Below are positions 1-11,370 of a DNA stretch of 64,000 bases, piece after piece. This stretch comes from Antennarius striatus (lineage: Eukaryota > Chordata > Actinopteri > Lophiiformes > Antennariidae). The position numbers and the translations under genes are program-made. The stretch spans positions 17,019,001-17,083,000 of the forward strand of contig NC_090784.1 in assembly GCF_040054535.1 (NCBI RefSeq). Direction: 5' to 3'. Numbering within the stretch: position 1 is the first letter of the stretch; each line of letters starts with the position of its first letter. The notes beneath the pieces are model-generated. The model searched no databases. It saw only the letters and a program-made list of their open reading frames with translations, and was not told the DNA's origin.

Positions 1-645
1 AACAGACCGAACAGCCCTACTGCTGCACCTTTTCATGTCCAACTAAACAGCAGATGGTTGAAGATATTCCCCTTTAATGAGCAGACAGTTTATTTATATG
101 AGGATGAATAAAGTCTTTACTCTTGGTGATGATATCAGGTTTGTTTTCTTGGGCAAACAACGAGTAAACAGCTAGAATGAGATTACCATTCAGACAAAAT
201 GAGAAATGTCTTTCCACAGTATGAAAAAACATTTCCGTACTGGGAAAGTGTCTTTTCATATTTCATCGGATAAACTTTGCATGTTAATGTCTGAATCAAT
301 CAATGCCGAAGAATCTACCCAAAGTTTGAGAAATATTTTATTCAATTCTTGTCTTCTATTCAGCTGTTTTTATGTGGTTTTCTTTGTGTTATTGTGTGTA
401 ATTTCATTTCCTGCAGTTCTCCTGTTGTTTATAATTACACCCTTAGCTTCAAGTGTTTTTGCACTCATTCTGCTCATTTAACTCCTCTCTCCCTCTCTCT
501 TCTATATTTCTTTATGTCTCTCACCCCGCTCTCCTCCTCCTCTCTTATTTCTCCCACCTCCTTCTTTTTCCTCTCCACTTTAAACCCTCCTTTCCCTCTG
601 TCATCCCTCCTCTTCTCCCTCTCTATCTCTGTCTCTCACCACCAG
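1..645 (+). other. clcn1 intron (5' part of gene lies outside window)
   Basis: I see no exon here. The block ends in a long pyrimidine-rich stretch (about 480-640) and the acceptor ACCAG just before the first recognisable clcn1 exon at 646. The exons for the N-terminus and first pore helices, including the filter motifs GSGIP and GKEGP known for the family, must lie before position 1. Confidence 0.6.
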
Positions 646-786
646 GGGTGTTGTTCAGTATTGAGGTCACGTCTACCTACTTTGCTGTGAGGAATTACTG
701 GCGGGGATATTTCGCTGCCACATTCAGTGCCTTCATATTCAGGGTGCTTTCTGTGTGGAACAAGGATGCTGGTGAGAAGCAGATGC

Positions 787-874
<88 letters not shown>

Positions 875-3800
875 CACACAATTGTAAAACACTGCTGAGC
901 TGTCATTTTACAGAAAGTGGCTGAATATGACAACTGAGTAATGTTTTCGTCTTTGGATTAACCAGAAATGTTTTGAGTCATCACCAGCAGTATCTTCACA
1001 ACCCACCCACACCTTTAAAAATCTCCATAAATCCTACATTCATCTTCCTAAGCATCTTAAAAAGCAATGGTCGCTCGTCAGATTTTGAAAAGGTGTTTTC
1101 AGACACAGCTTGCAGCCAAAAAGCTTTGATAAACCCACTGTGAACCACCTGCTCTGCACCTCAATTTAAACAGAAGGGGTGGATGTCTAGCTGCTGAACA
1201 TGTGGGATTTGTCAGGGAAAGAGTTTGGTACTTCCCTCAGGAAAACCAAAATGAAAGTAGAGTGAATATTGGACTTAATTCATCAGACGAACACAATGAC
1301 AAATAAACAGATCGGCCGTCTCACCCTGAATACGTTCAAGATTCTTTCCTTATATTTATAATTTCTCATATTTCTTTCTTCTCTCAGTCACAATCACGGC
1401 TCTCTTCAAAACTAACTTCCGGATGGATTTCCCCTTTGACCTGCAGGAACTGCCTGCATTCGCAATAATAGGGTGATGATATTAATGAGTGTTTGTGTGC
1501 TTGTGTATGTGCAATGATACTGCATGTCTCCTTTGGATCTGCTTTTGATCCGTTAATGATGGCGATGAAGGAAGTCTTCACATCCTTTATAGGAGTAGAA
1601 ATACAAAACCGAAGTGTGAAACTACATGCAAGCAAAATGGTACTTAAGTACAAGTAGGATTTAACTTTTTCAAAGTAAATCACCTAATGCAGACAAAATG
1701 TTCCTGTGAACTATTTTATATGACAATACACTCATAAAAGTGGAGCGCACTATTTTTATTTTGGATTTATGGATTCTTTTTTACCTGCCTGGAAGGACTG
1801 GGTTCATGTACAAGAAGTCCATTCTTTCAGCTGTCTGTCTGTCAGCTGTCTATATGCTTTCTATATATTGTGTCCCTATATTATAACATTAGGTTTCTTA
1901 CACCACTTGCAGGGAGGGCGAGCTGTAAGAACAATTTGTTTCTCGTGTTGCAGGATCTCGTGTGGCTTTCTGGGGGCGTTCTTCGTCTACTTGAACAGAC
2001 AGGTGGTTCTTTTCATGAGAAGACCGACAGCGCTCACACGCTTCCTAACCAAACAGTGAGACCCCAATGTACAACAGCACATCAACACACACGCAACAGG
2101 CCCACACATGCTCTGCTGGTGTAGCTTAATGAGCCGCTTCAATCTTAAACTGCTCTGAATCTGATCCAGACGTTTCACAGATCTCAAACCATTTCCACAT
2201 TCACACCCAATTCCTCTCAGCTTCACTCTGTGAACTCATCAGTTTCACAACACTGACCAGGACAGCAGCAATGCCTTAACAACCTTTGAGCTGGTAACTC
2301 AGTCAGCAGAGAGATTCACTTATTCTCCGAGACTCAGCAGTCAGGGAACATTAGCCTTCACCATTAGAGGAGAGATGTACAACCAGCGGTGGTACGCACT
2401 CAGACTAACACATCATTTCTGTTTCAAGCATCACTTCAGCATCATCTATTTCTGAGACTACACAGGAATTCCCCTCAATGCCTGTGTGTCTGCGTGTGTG
2501 TTTCTGTATGTGTGTGTGCCTGTCTTTATACGCCCAGTCGGTTGATATATCCAGGTGCAGTAACATTGATCATCGCTACCCTCACTTTTCCTCCTGGATT
2601 TGGACAGTTTATGGCTGGAGAGGTTAGTCTGAATTAATCTCTGACTTCTTTAAATCACACCTTCATGAACATTTATGTTTTTTTCCAAAAAGTACCACCA
2701 GTGTGATTTCAAATAGCTTTAATCATTTTAATCTACAGTGTGTATACGCAAATTAAAGGGGAGATATATCCATTTACACATTGAATTCTGTTTACCAATC
2801 TTGGTTGTTATTATTGCAAATATATAGTACATTTTTAGAAAAAGCTTAGTTAAACCTAGTATTTAATTTTTTAAAGGTATCTCAGTGAAGTCACAGTTTA
2901 TTTATTATTTATTATTGGATCACACAGGCTTCATCAGAGACTTGCTGAGAATTTTTGAGAATAATTAAGAAATTTCGCACACATAGTTTAGATGATTATT
3001 TTTTAGATGATTATTTTTATCCTTTTTGATCATTTTTTACAATTTCTAACTTCAACAGGTTCAAAAGAATGATTTCCACTTCCTTGAAATTATTGTCCTG
3101 CTTCTTACCTGATAAATGACGTAAATCATTTGAAATAACTGTTGTTGTTTGTTTATCTTTCCCTTTTGCCAGCTGATGCCCAGGGAGTGTATTAACTCTC
3201 TATTTGACAACTTCACCTGGACCAAAATATCGGGATCTCCTGTTCCACCTGGCCTGGGTCGTTCATCTGCGTGGCTCCATCCACACGTCAGCGTCTTCGT
3301 CATCCTCCTACTCTTCTTTATCATGAAGGTGCTTCCCTCTCTTCCTGGCTACAGAACACATTACCTTGAAGTAAATATGAATGCATGACAAACCTCTGGG
3401 ATTGGTCAGGCTTCTACCTTTATCCTGTTTTCTATGCTGCAGTTCTGGATGTCAGCAGTTTCCACCACGATGCCTATCCCCTCAGGTGCCTTTATGCCTG
3501 TGTTCATATTAGGTAAGAGGATTTTGTAATACAAGCACAGGTTCTTCTGCTGAGTTTCAGTTCAATTTGTCTTTAACAGCCTGTCTTATCTGTCTCCTCA
3601 AGGAGCTGCTTTCGGTCGCCTCGTAGGAGAGATCATGGCCACTCTTTTCCCAAATGGAATCTTGTTTGATGGGATAGTCTACCGCATCCTACCTGGAGGC
3701 TACGCTGTCATTGGTCAGTCTAGTAATCCCAGTCGCGTGAGCATGTTCCCAGAGACCTAAACACTTACTGAGGACATGTACACTACAAAAAACAACAACA

Positions 3801-6800
3801 TGAGGCTTCTATATGGAGTAATTTTGAAGCTGGATTATGTTAATGAATAGATCAAATAAGAGGCAACCCTTACAGATTAAAACCAGAATATGTACACATC
3901 ATAAAACCCTGAAAAACTAGAGGACATTAGAACCTGGCACATGAGGGTAGGGACACGCACACTTAATGCATTATGAGATGGGGTAATTAGATGCAGGTGA
4001 AAACGACCAGGGCAGAGAGGTAATTAAAGAGGTGGGGAAACACTGGAAGGAGGGAGTCTGGAACAAGACGAGGGTTAATGAAGGGATCACAGGAAGATAG
4101 GAGGTACAAAAGAAGAGCATGATGCCTCGTTAGAGTAGAATAAGTCACCATAATAATGAAATAAGTGTACAGTACTTTAACTGGAGTTGAATCATTTGCC
4201 CATAACCCTCAACCCTTCGCAAGAGAAGAAAAGAAAATAAACTGATTCAAAGCTGTCCAAGTTTAAATAATTCACACTTTAATTTATGCATCCCCAGGAT
4301 TTACAGACAATCTCTTCTTTTACAAAATCTATTTTACTACATTGTAAAATTTGATAATACTGGATCATTTTCAGCAACAGACAAATCAGCTGGAGAAAAA
4401 TCTCTTTCCATCCTACCACATTCTGTCCCTTTTGATTTGCGTCAGGTGCGGCAGCGATGACGGGAGCTGTGACACACACGGTCTCCACTGCAGTCATCTG
4501 CTTTGAGCTGACCGGCCAAATCTCCCACATCCTGCCCATGATGGTGGCCGTCATACTAGCAAACATGGTGGCCCAAGGTCTGCAGCCTTCGCTCTACGAC
4601 TCCATCATTCAGGTGAAGAAGCTGCCCTACCTGCCTGAGCTGGCCCTCGGGCACATCAGGTAAGGGTTAAACTCTTTTTTGCTTGTGTGTTTATTAACCA
4701 GATACATGACAAGACAAAAAGGTTTTATTTTAAATTCTCGGCATTCACAGCAAGTACAACATATTTGTGGAGGACATCATGGTTCGAAGAGTGAAGTTTC
4801 TGTCATCTCATTCCACCTATCGGGAATTGAATCGCATGTTGGAGACCACATCTTTGAAAACCATACCTCTGGTCGACTCCAAAGGTTGAGTGATTAATTC
4901 ATATCCTATACGTGTTGTGTATTTGTTTGGTAATTGTGAAGCTAGAATCAGAAGGATAGTGTACCTAATTACTGTATAAAGAATTAAAATCTTTATACAG
5001 TACTGGCTATACAAATCTGGCTCTGTTAAACCAGCTTTCCTGATAAACTAAGCTTAAACTGCTACTTGACATAAATTCAATTTTTCCACAGAGGAATAAA
5101 AGTGGTGTCATTCTTCTCATCTGACTGCCTTAAAGACATGAAACATGCATTTCCTCCAAAATCTTACATAAATCTTAAATAATTCCTCTTGCAGAATCTA
5201 TGATTCTTCTGGGCTCCATTGAGAGGACAGAACTTCAGGCTGTCTTTGACTGGTGGCTCTCACCGGAGAGACGGGTCTTCGAAAGAGGTCAGAGCTCCCT
5301 GGGTCCGGCCTCCAAAGTGAGCTGGGAGTCCTTCACCTTCGTTGATGAGGAAGGTGGAGAGCAGGGCGCAGAAAAGGTGGAAACAGTTATACAATTGCAT
5401 TAAAGCTTTTGATTTAACTTGAAAGATGTAGGATTTATGTATCGGTCATGTTGTTCCCACAGACTGAGCCAGCCCATGAAGAATGTAATGGACCCGTGCC
5501 ATCCCCTAAACCTCAAGAGTCCCCCACCGACCATACAGACTCAGGTAACATGATGTTCTACTGCTCATTTACATAGATCCACCCACCACATGTCACTTCT
5601 TCTTCCTCTTCTTCTCTCTTCTTACCTGTGTCGCCATATCACATCCTCAGACAAGCGCAACCTGACATCTGTCAGAAGAACATTTCAGAGACTCTTCTTC
5701 TCCACATCCTCATCAAGCCAAACTGAATCTCAGGTACAATGCCAGCGTCAAAACTCGTATGCTCATCGCTTTGACCCAAAAAGCTCGAGGCGCATCACTG
5801 ATCTGCCGTCGAGTTGGCAGTGACAGCTCGGATGGGGGTTCACTGCAGTCCATCTCTCAGAAGTGATGGGAGGGGCATGACATGATGCATGCATCCGGGT
5901 GGGGGATGCAGTGGGGGATGGCATGAAACCACCAGGGGTCATCCTCTCATCATCTGTATAGCTTTCTAACCGACTGACTGCCCATGCTTTCATCCCTCAC
6001 TTTTTCCATCCGCCTTCTTTCTTCAGGAGACCCCGGCCCCTCCGTTGACAGACACCATGTCCCCAGAGGAGGTATGGCACCTTATTAATTCACCACTCAC
6101 ACTGTCAACAAAGAGACGATCAAACCACCCAGAGGAACAATTAGAAACTCTGAGTTCATGTCTCTGCTTGTGATTGGCTGATGCAGATAAAAGCCTGGGA
6201 AGAGGAAGAACTGGATAAACCAGTCGATATGGAGCAGATACGGATAGACCCCTCTCCGTTCCAGCTGGTGGAAAGAACATCACTGCACAAGGTGACCACA
6301 GCACTAGACTGGGGATTTTACCTCACAGCTCACTGCGGCGTGTTCTCTCTCCATACAAACCATAAATTTTTGAATCCTGAATATTGAATTTCATGCTGTG
6401 GAGCAAAGCCATGCACTCCCTCTTTACTTGCATAGAAATTGTTTATGAGCAACAGTGCAGCCATGCAAGCGGAATACTGTCACACCACAGTACGTTTAAC
6501 ACCGACTGGATCATGTCCTCCTCTTTCATTTCTTAGGCCCACACTCTGTTCTCTCTGCTGGGTCTCAGTCACGCTTATGTCACCAGTATTGGAAAGCTGG
6601 TGGGTGTCGTGGCACTGAAGGAGGTACCGTCACTTTATTCCATTTTGTCCTTGTTAGCATGGTTATATCACGATTCTTTGTTTTATCCAGTCATGCAGCA
6701 TGACAGCGAGATGTGATGAGCTCATGTGGGCTGTTGTTCTGTCACAGGTTGCATCATGTTTTACGCTCTAATTCATGTGTTTATCCCCCTGACTGCTCCC

Positions 6801-7362
6801 GAGTTGTCTCCATTGATGTTCTCTTTAGCAGTCATTGTCACTTCAACATGCCACTTTGCTTGTTTTGTTGATTTAACCTCTTTCTCCCCTCTAACAGCTG
6901 CAGAAAGCAATAGAGGGCTCAACTCGCAGTGGGGTGAGGCTTCGTCCCCCTCTGGCCAGCTTCAGGGACGCCAGCAGGAAAACGAAGAAGCACCAGCCTC
7001 CATCATCTACCCCTTCCTCACCCACTCGGGATAAAGACTTGTGGGGGGAAGGGAGCAGGGAGGATGGGGAGCCGGGGAGAAGGGAGTCCAAGGATGATTC
7101 CCAAGGGAAGGCGTCATTTTCCCGAGGATGCCCCGGATGTGGAACTGATTCCTTGCCTCCCAGCGGCAGGGAGAGTTGCAGCAGCAGCTCGGCCTCGACA
7201 GGAGGAGATGACGTTGCTTCACAGGAGGCAGCATCCCCCTCTACCTCTGCCCCTACGTCGCCCTCACCCCCCACCTTGCCTGCATCACCCTCAAGCCCTG
7301 TCCTCACACTGGCGTCCCTTCGAGAGGAGAGGGAGAGCGAGGACTCAGATGAGCCAATATAG
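646..7362 (+). CDS. clcn1: ClC-1 voltage-gated chloride channel, 3' portion (16 exons)
   Basis: This is the plasma-membrane, double-barrelled chloride channel that sets resting conductance in skeletal muscle. Exons read: 646-771, 1388-1472, 1954-2055, 2538-2622, 3173-3328, 3443-3512, 3603-3713, 4446-4659, 4751-4884, 5195-5376, 5463-5544, 5651-5733, 6027-6071, 6187-6291, 6537-6623, 6898-7362. All have GT-AG borders in matching phase, giving about 710 residues against roughly 990 for the whole human protein. Visible blocks are [19 protein letters not shown], the filter segment SGAFMPVF (GxFxP), [13 protein letters not shown], and QPSLYDSII with the pore tyrosine. CBS1 spans the exons at 4751 and 5195; CBS2 spans those at 6187, 6537 and 6898. 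[21 protein letters not shown] and [15 protein letters not shown] favour ClC-1 over ClC-2. The tail keeps RPPLASFR and then turns Ser/Pro-rich and acidic. Which teleost duplicate (1a or 1b) this is cannot be decided here. Confidence 0.93.
787..880 (+). repeat. (CA)n microsatellite beside a clcn1 splice donor
   Basis: About 42 CA units with a single T interruption near 814, running into TGTACACACA. It starts only 15 bases after the donor GT at 772-773. Confidence 0.97.
3900..4130. repeat. Possible diverged teleost interspersed repeat in a clcn1 intron
   Basis: The purine-rich run with GCAGGTGAAAACGACCAGGG, GGTAATTAA and GGGGAAACACTGG resembles a high-copy fish element I remember only loosely. 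There is no coding potential. The assignment is tentative and rests on recall of motif order, not on an alignment. Confidence 0.3.
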
Positions 7363-7942
7363 TCTGGATTTTAAGAGGAAAGACTTTTAGCTTCTTTTTT
7401 TTCTTCCACACATTTTCCTTAGAGACAGATCCGCTGTCTGGGCGGAGAGTCGGGTTCAACCTGTAGCCTCCACAGACTTTCAGCTCTCAGTGAGCAGAAC
7501 AAGCTGGTGCACATGCAACTTCTGAAAACTTTGGAACAGGATGTTTTTCTACTCTTACAGCAGTCTCACTTTGTCATTCAAAATCTCAGGTGCCATCGTG
7601 TGTCGTCTGAATCGCAGCTGACACAAGTTCAGTTCTACCTTTGACTGATGTTCAATGTCCATGCACATATCTGAAATGTTGGATGTAGCCGTATATCATT
7701 TATATCTGTTAATTCATTGAGTACATTTTATCAGACAGAAACTGACAGCAATGAATTGTATGATAATGAAGTAATACATCACTTAATAATTTTGGCCTTA
7801 ATGCTTTTAATGTTTACTTATTTAGATTAATTTTAAATTTCAACTTTTATCATTTCAAATCATTAATACCAGTCTGTAATTTTTAAAGACTATAAATATT
7901 TATGTTGTTTGATAGATTATTAGAGTTATTTACTACAATAAA
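7363..7942 (+). other. clcn1: clcn1 3' UTR with poly(A) signal
   Basis: This is non-coding sequence after the TAG stop. The first strong AATAAA on the plus strand is at 7937-7942, so cleavage near 7955-7965 is likely. The UTR is AT-rich from about 7680 on. The end is inferred from the signal alone. Confidence 0.5.
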
Positions 7943-8469
7943 AGATGATGATTAGAAAACTATAGTTGCAATTGCAGCTCTCAGGTTGATTATTACTTAT
8001 GAATATGTATGACCATATCATATCATCAAAATTTTCATATTGATAATACAGGCACATGGAGTGGACGAAATGTATCATGAATCTATTATTTAGATTTTTT
8101 TTGATACGCTTTATGATCAACTTAAACTAAAAATTAGATTAATTTCATTCTACATATGAAAAGGAATTATTCAGTAATCTATCCTACTGCTGTCAGCAGA
8201 AATATTGTTTACTATCTCTTCCTGAGATAGACCTACTGCTCAAATAATGGGTTCAATTGGTAAAAAAACAAAAACAAATTTAGTTAGTGAACTAACAATT
8301 GACTAGTAACAATTTAAGTTGTGGATCAAGTCAACTACAGTATCAGGGAAGACATAGCCCACTGATTTCATTCTTCAAACAGAGACTTTTAAACCTTGCA
8401 TCATTGTTCTTTAAAGCAGAGCAGTGGCCACGTGCTAAATGCTAACACCAGAATGGTAATGCGATGTTT
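7943..8469. other. AT-rich intergenic stretch
   Basis: Between the clcn1 poly(A) signal and the LINE remnant. No convincing open frame, RNA gene or long repeat is seen. Confidence 0.5.
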
Positions 8470-9620
8470 TACAATAAGATATAATAAGATAAGATAGAAC
8501 TTTGTAAATCCAGAAGGAAATTCCGTTTCCTGGTTGCTTCAGAGAGTTACAGAAAAAGAAATAAGGCAATCAAAATATAACTATAAATAAATACACTGAG
8601 CAGAATAGAATAAGCTGACAGTAACAGCGACACAATGAAATTGCATCTGAACCCAAAATAGGCTAATAAATAAGTACTGAATGTAAAGTACTGGTCAGTA
8701 AGTATTACACATGGTAATGTCAGTGGGAACTGAATGCTAGCTGTCTTCCTGACAGAAAGGGGAGAGGTTATACAGTCTGATGGCCACAGGTAGAAACAAC
8801 CTCCTGTGGCGTTATGTGGTGATTTTCGGTAACCTCTGCCTGTGGCCAATGGTGCTCCTATAACCCTCCAGATTGGCATGCAGGGGGTGAGAGATGTTGT
8901 CTCAAATGCGCATCAGTTTCCTCAGCATCTCCTCTCTGACACCTCCACAAAGGACTCCAGCTCCATTCCCAGAACAGAACCAGCCTTTCTGATGAGTTTA
9001 TGATGTGTGTTTGTGTCAGCAGCCTTCAGCCTGCTTACCCAACACACCACGGCATAGAAGATGACACTGGACACCAACGAGTGATAAAACAGCTGCAGCA
9101 TGGGTCCACAGACGTTGAAGGATCTTAGTCTCCTGAGGAGGAACAGACATTTCTGACCTTTTCTGAAGACTGCTTTGGTGTTTTTTTTTTATCAGTCCAA
9201 TGTATCGTTAATGTGGACAGCCAGGTATTTATAGTCATCCACTATGTCCACCTCTGTTCCCTGAATGGAGACCGGGCTCAGATTGTTCCTCCGTCTCCCA
9301 AAGTCAACCAAATGTTCCTTAGGTTTTTGTGGTTTAGTCTACACCACTCCACAAACCTGTCCACAACACATTTGCACTCAGTTTCCTGGCCTCCACTGAG
9401 GCAGCCCACAATAGCAGAGTCATCTGAAAACTTCTGCACGTGGCAGGACTGTGAGCAGAAATTGAAGTCTGAGGTGTAAACAGGAAGGGAAGATGGGACA
9501 GTCTCTTGTGGTGCACCGTGCTGCTGACTGGTATCAGAAGTGATGTTCTGCAGTCTCATATATTGAGTACAGCCTGTTAAATAGACTGTCAAACAGGCAG
9601 AATGCTGCATATCCTTTGCT
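8470..9620 (-). mobile_element. Rex1-like non-LTR retrotransposon, 3' fragment
   Basis: Read on the minus strand, the piece begins inside the reverse transcriptase domain. The blocks include GAPQETVPSSLPVYTSDF and FSDDSAIVGC, the latter matching the Y/FxDD catalytic motif. Frame breaks and stops follow. Downstream come a VDDYKYLAVHI block and FRKGQKCLFLLRRLRSF-type sequence typical of fish Rex1/CR1-group LINEs. The 3' end reads GGAATTTCCTTCTGGATTTACAAAG followed by degenerate TATCTT units, as expected for the 3' tail. It is 5'-truncated and decayed, so it cannot move by itself. The family is certain to group level; the exact clade is inference. Confidence 0.75.
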
Positions 9621-11370
9621 CACAGCTCTGGTTCTATGTGTTGTCACTATCTAGAACGGTATCCAGTGGACAGCAAACTGCTGCCAAGACAAAACAATCC
9701 TCCTTAAAGTTTTTTTGAAACTCGCTGAATAGTTTCTAAAGAAGTCCTACTGCACACTGTTGAAGTAACTGGGTAAAAAATATTATATACTCAAGACCCT
9801 AACAGGTTCTTCCCATGCACTATCCTTCCATCATGGTTTGTGGAAACTATCCAGCAGTTATAGTTTTAGCCTACTGATAAACCAACTAACCAACAGACAG
9901 GTGAAAACCTAACCAATCAAGACAAAGTACAGCTAAAGGGGTGATGGGAATGTTTTTGCTCTGTTCAGACCTGCTTTATTGGTGGTAACAAAAAAATGCA
10001 GATCCCTCAGTCATTTTAATGGAGCTGGCAGTGGTGGGAATCTATACTAATATTCTCGTGGCTTAAAATCCCTGGTAGAGAGTGGAGATGAATGTTTTTG
10101 CAAAAGCATGACAGGCTGGGTTACCCTGATTGCAGGTCCATCATTACTGCCTTCATGATGATGATGATGATGATGATGATGAGGGCCCATGAGTCGGCCA
10201 GCTGCAGCCAAGTGTGTCAGCAAAAGGTAAGTCTAATGTGTTAAGATGTGATAGGGAACACGTGAGAATCAAAGTACATTGTATTGCACCCAAAGATATC
10301 CACACATAGCGACAATAAATACCATTTGTTGAATTGTTTATTTGCTGTTTCTCCACCAGAGGAGAAGAAGAGGAGACAGGTAAAGGAGCTGGAGGGAGTT
10401 ATAGGAGGTTCTGTCGTGCAGGAAAAAGAGGGGAAAGAAGGAGAAACAGGAAGAGATAGAGAGCTGTCGACAAAAGAGGAGAGAGAGGAGGGACCGAGTG
10501 GAAGAACCGTCCTGTGACAACCGCCCAACAAGCATGCATAGGTGTGAGTGTCATGAGTGTACACTGGTATCAGTCACACTGCCTCAGTCTAAGTAATTAA
10601 ATTCCAAATTTATACAGATTTTTTTACAGAAGCCATCCAACTTTTTTTTCTTTACAGCAGCTTTTTTCTTTTTTTTTGCACACATTTCCAAATTAAATAT
10701 GCATGTCTGATTGCCTCAAATCCCCTTTGGTTGATGTGGAAATTTTTTTCTGGCAGTGATTCTTCCAACAAGACAGCAGACAACTTACTGTACACAGACA
10801 GACATACAGACAGACACAAATACACAGAACAGATACAAAGAGATAGAAAGAGGGAAAAAGGAGAAAGGCAGAGGACCAGAAGCAGATTTTGAGCATCATG
10901 CCTGCAGACAAATTACTGTAACTTATGGAAGATGGCAGTACAGTTATACAAAAACAAAACACAGTTGTAAAATCAGTAAGTTGACAGAATGTGATCAGTA
11001 AACCTTAACATCCACAGAAATATATTTGGTTTCTTGTTATTAGTTCATTCATTAAGATCTTGATAGATTAAAAAAAACAACAATAAAATATTTAAAACAG
11101 AAGCAGTTTCATTTCATCCTTCCTAATGCCTCATATGAACCAAATCAGCCTCACAGTTGTTGCCATTAACAAATATAAAGCAGCAGTCTTTGTATCACAT
11201 TATGTCAAACAGAAAAAGATACCGTAACTAGAAGAGTAAGTACCTACATTAAAGTATAGACTGTACCAATGATCACATCGTTCCTCCCCACCAAGTAATT
11301 GTTTCAATAAATAAATGAATATGTGCCATCATGTAAAGACATTCTGTTTGCAGTTTTGAGCCCTCTCGGT
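9621..11370. other. Intergenic DNA between convergent clcn1 and fam131b
   Basis: There is no recognisable protein. It contains a (ATG)9 run at 10155-10181 and a purine-rich segment at about 10360-10500 that opens frames only because of its composition. Part may belong to the fam131b 3' UTR, depending on which poly(A) signal is used. Confidence 0.4.
10155..10181 (+). repeat. (ATG)9 trinucleotide repeat
   Basis: Nine perfect ATG units ending in GAGGGCCC. No surrounding exon was found. Confidence 0.9.

Noticed and set aside
10284-10517. Open frame rich in Glu/Lys/Arg on the plus strand
   Set aside because: It comes from a purine-rich stretch. There is no conserved block, and the splice-like signals around it do not join to any exon in phase.
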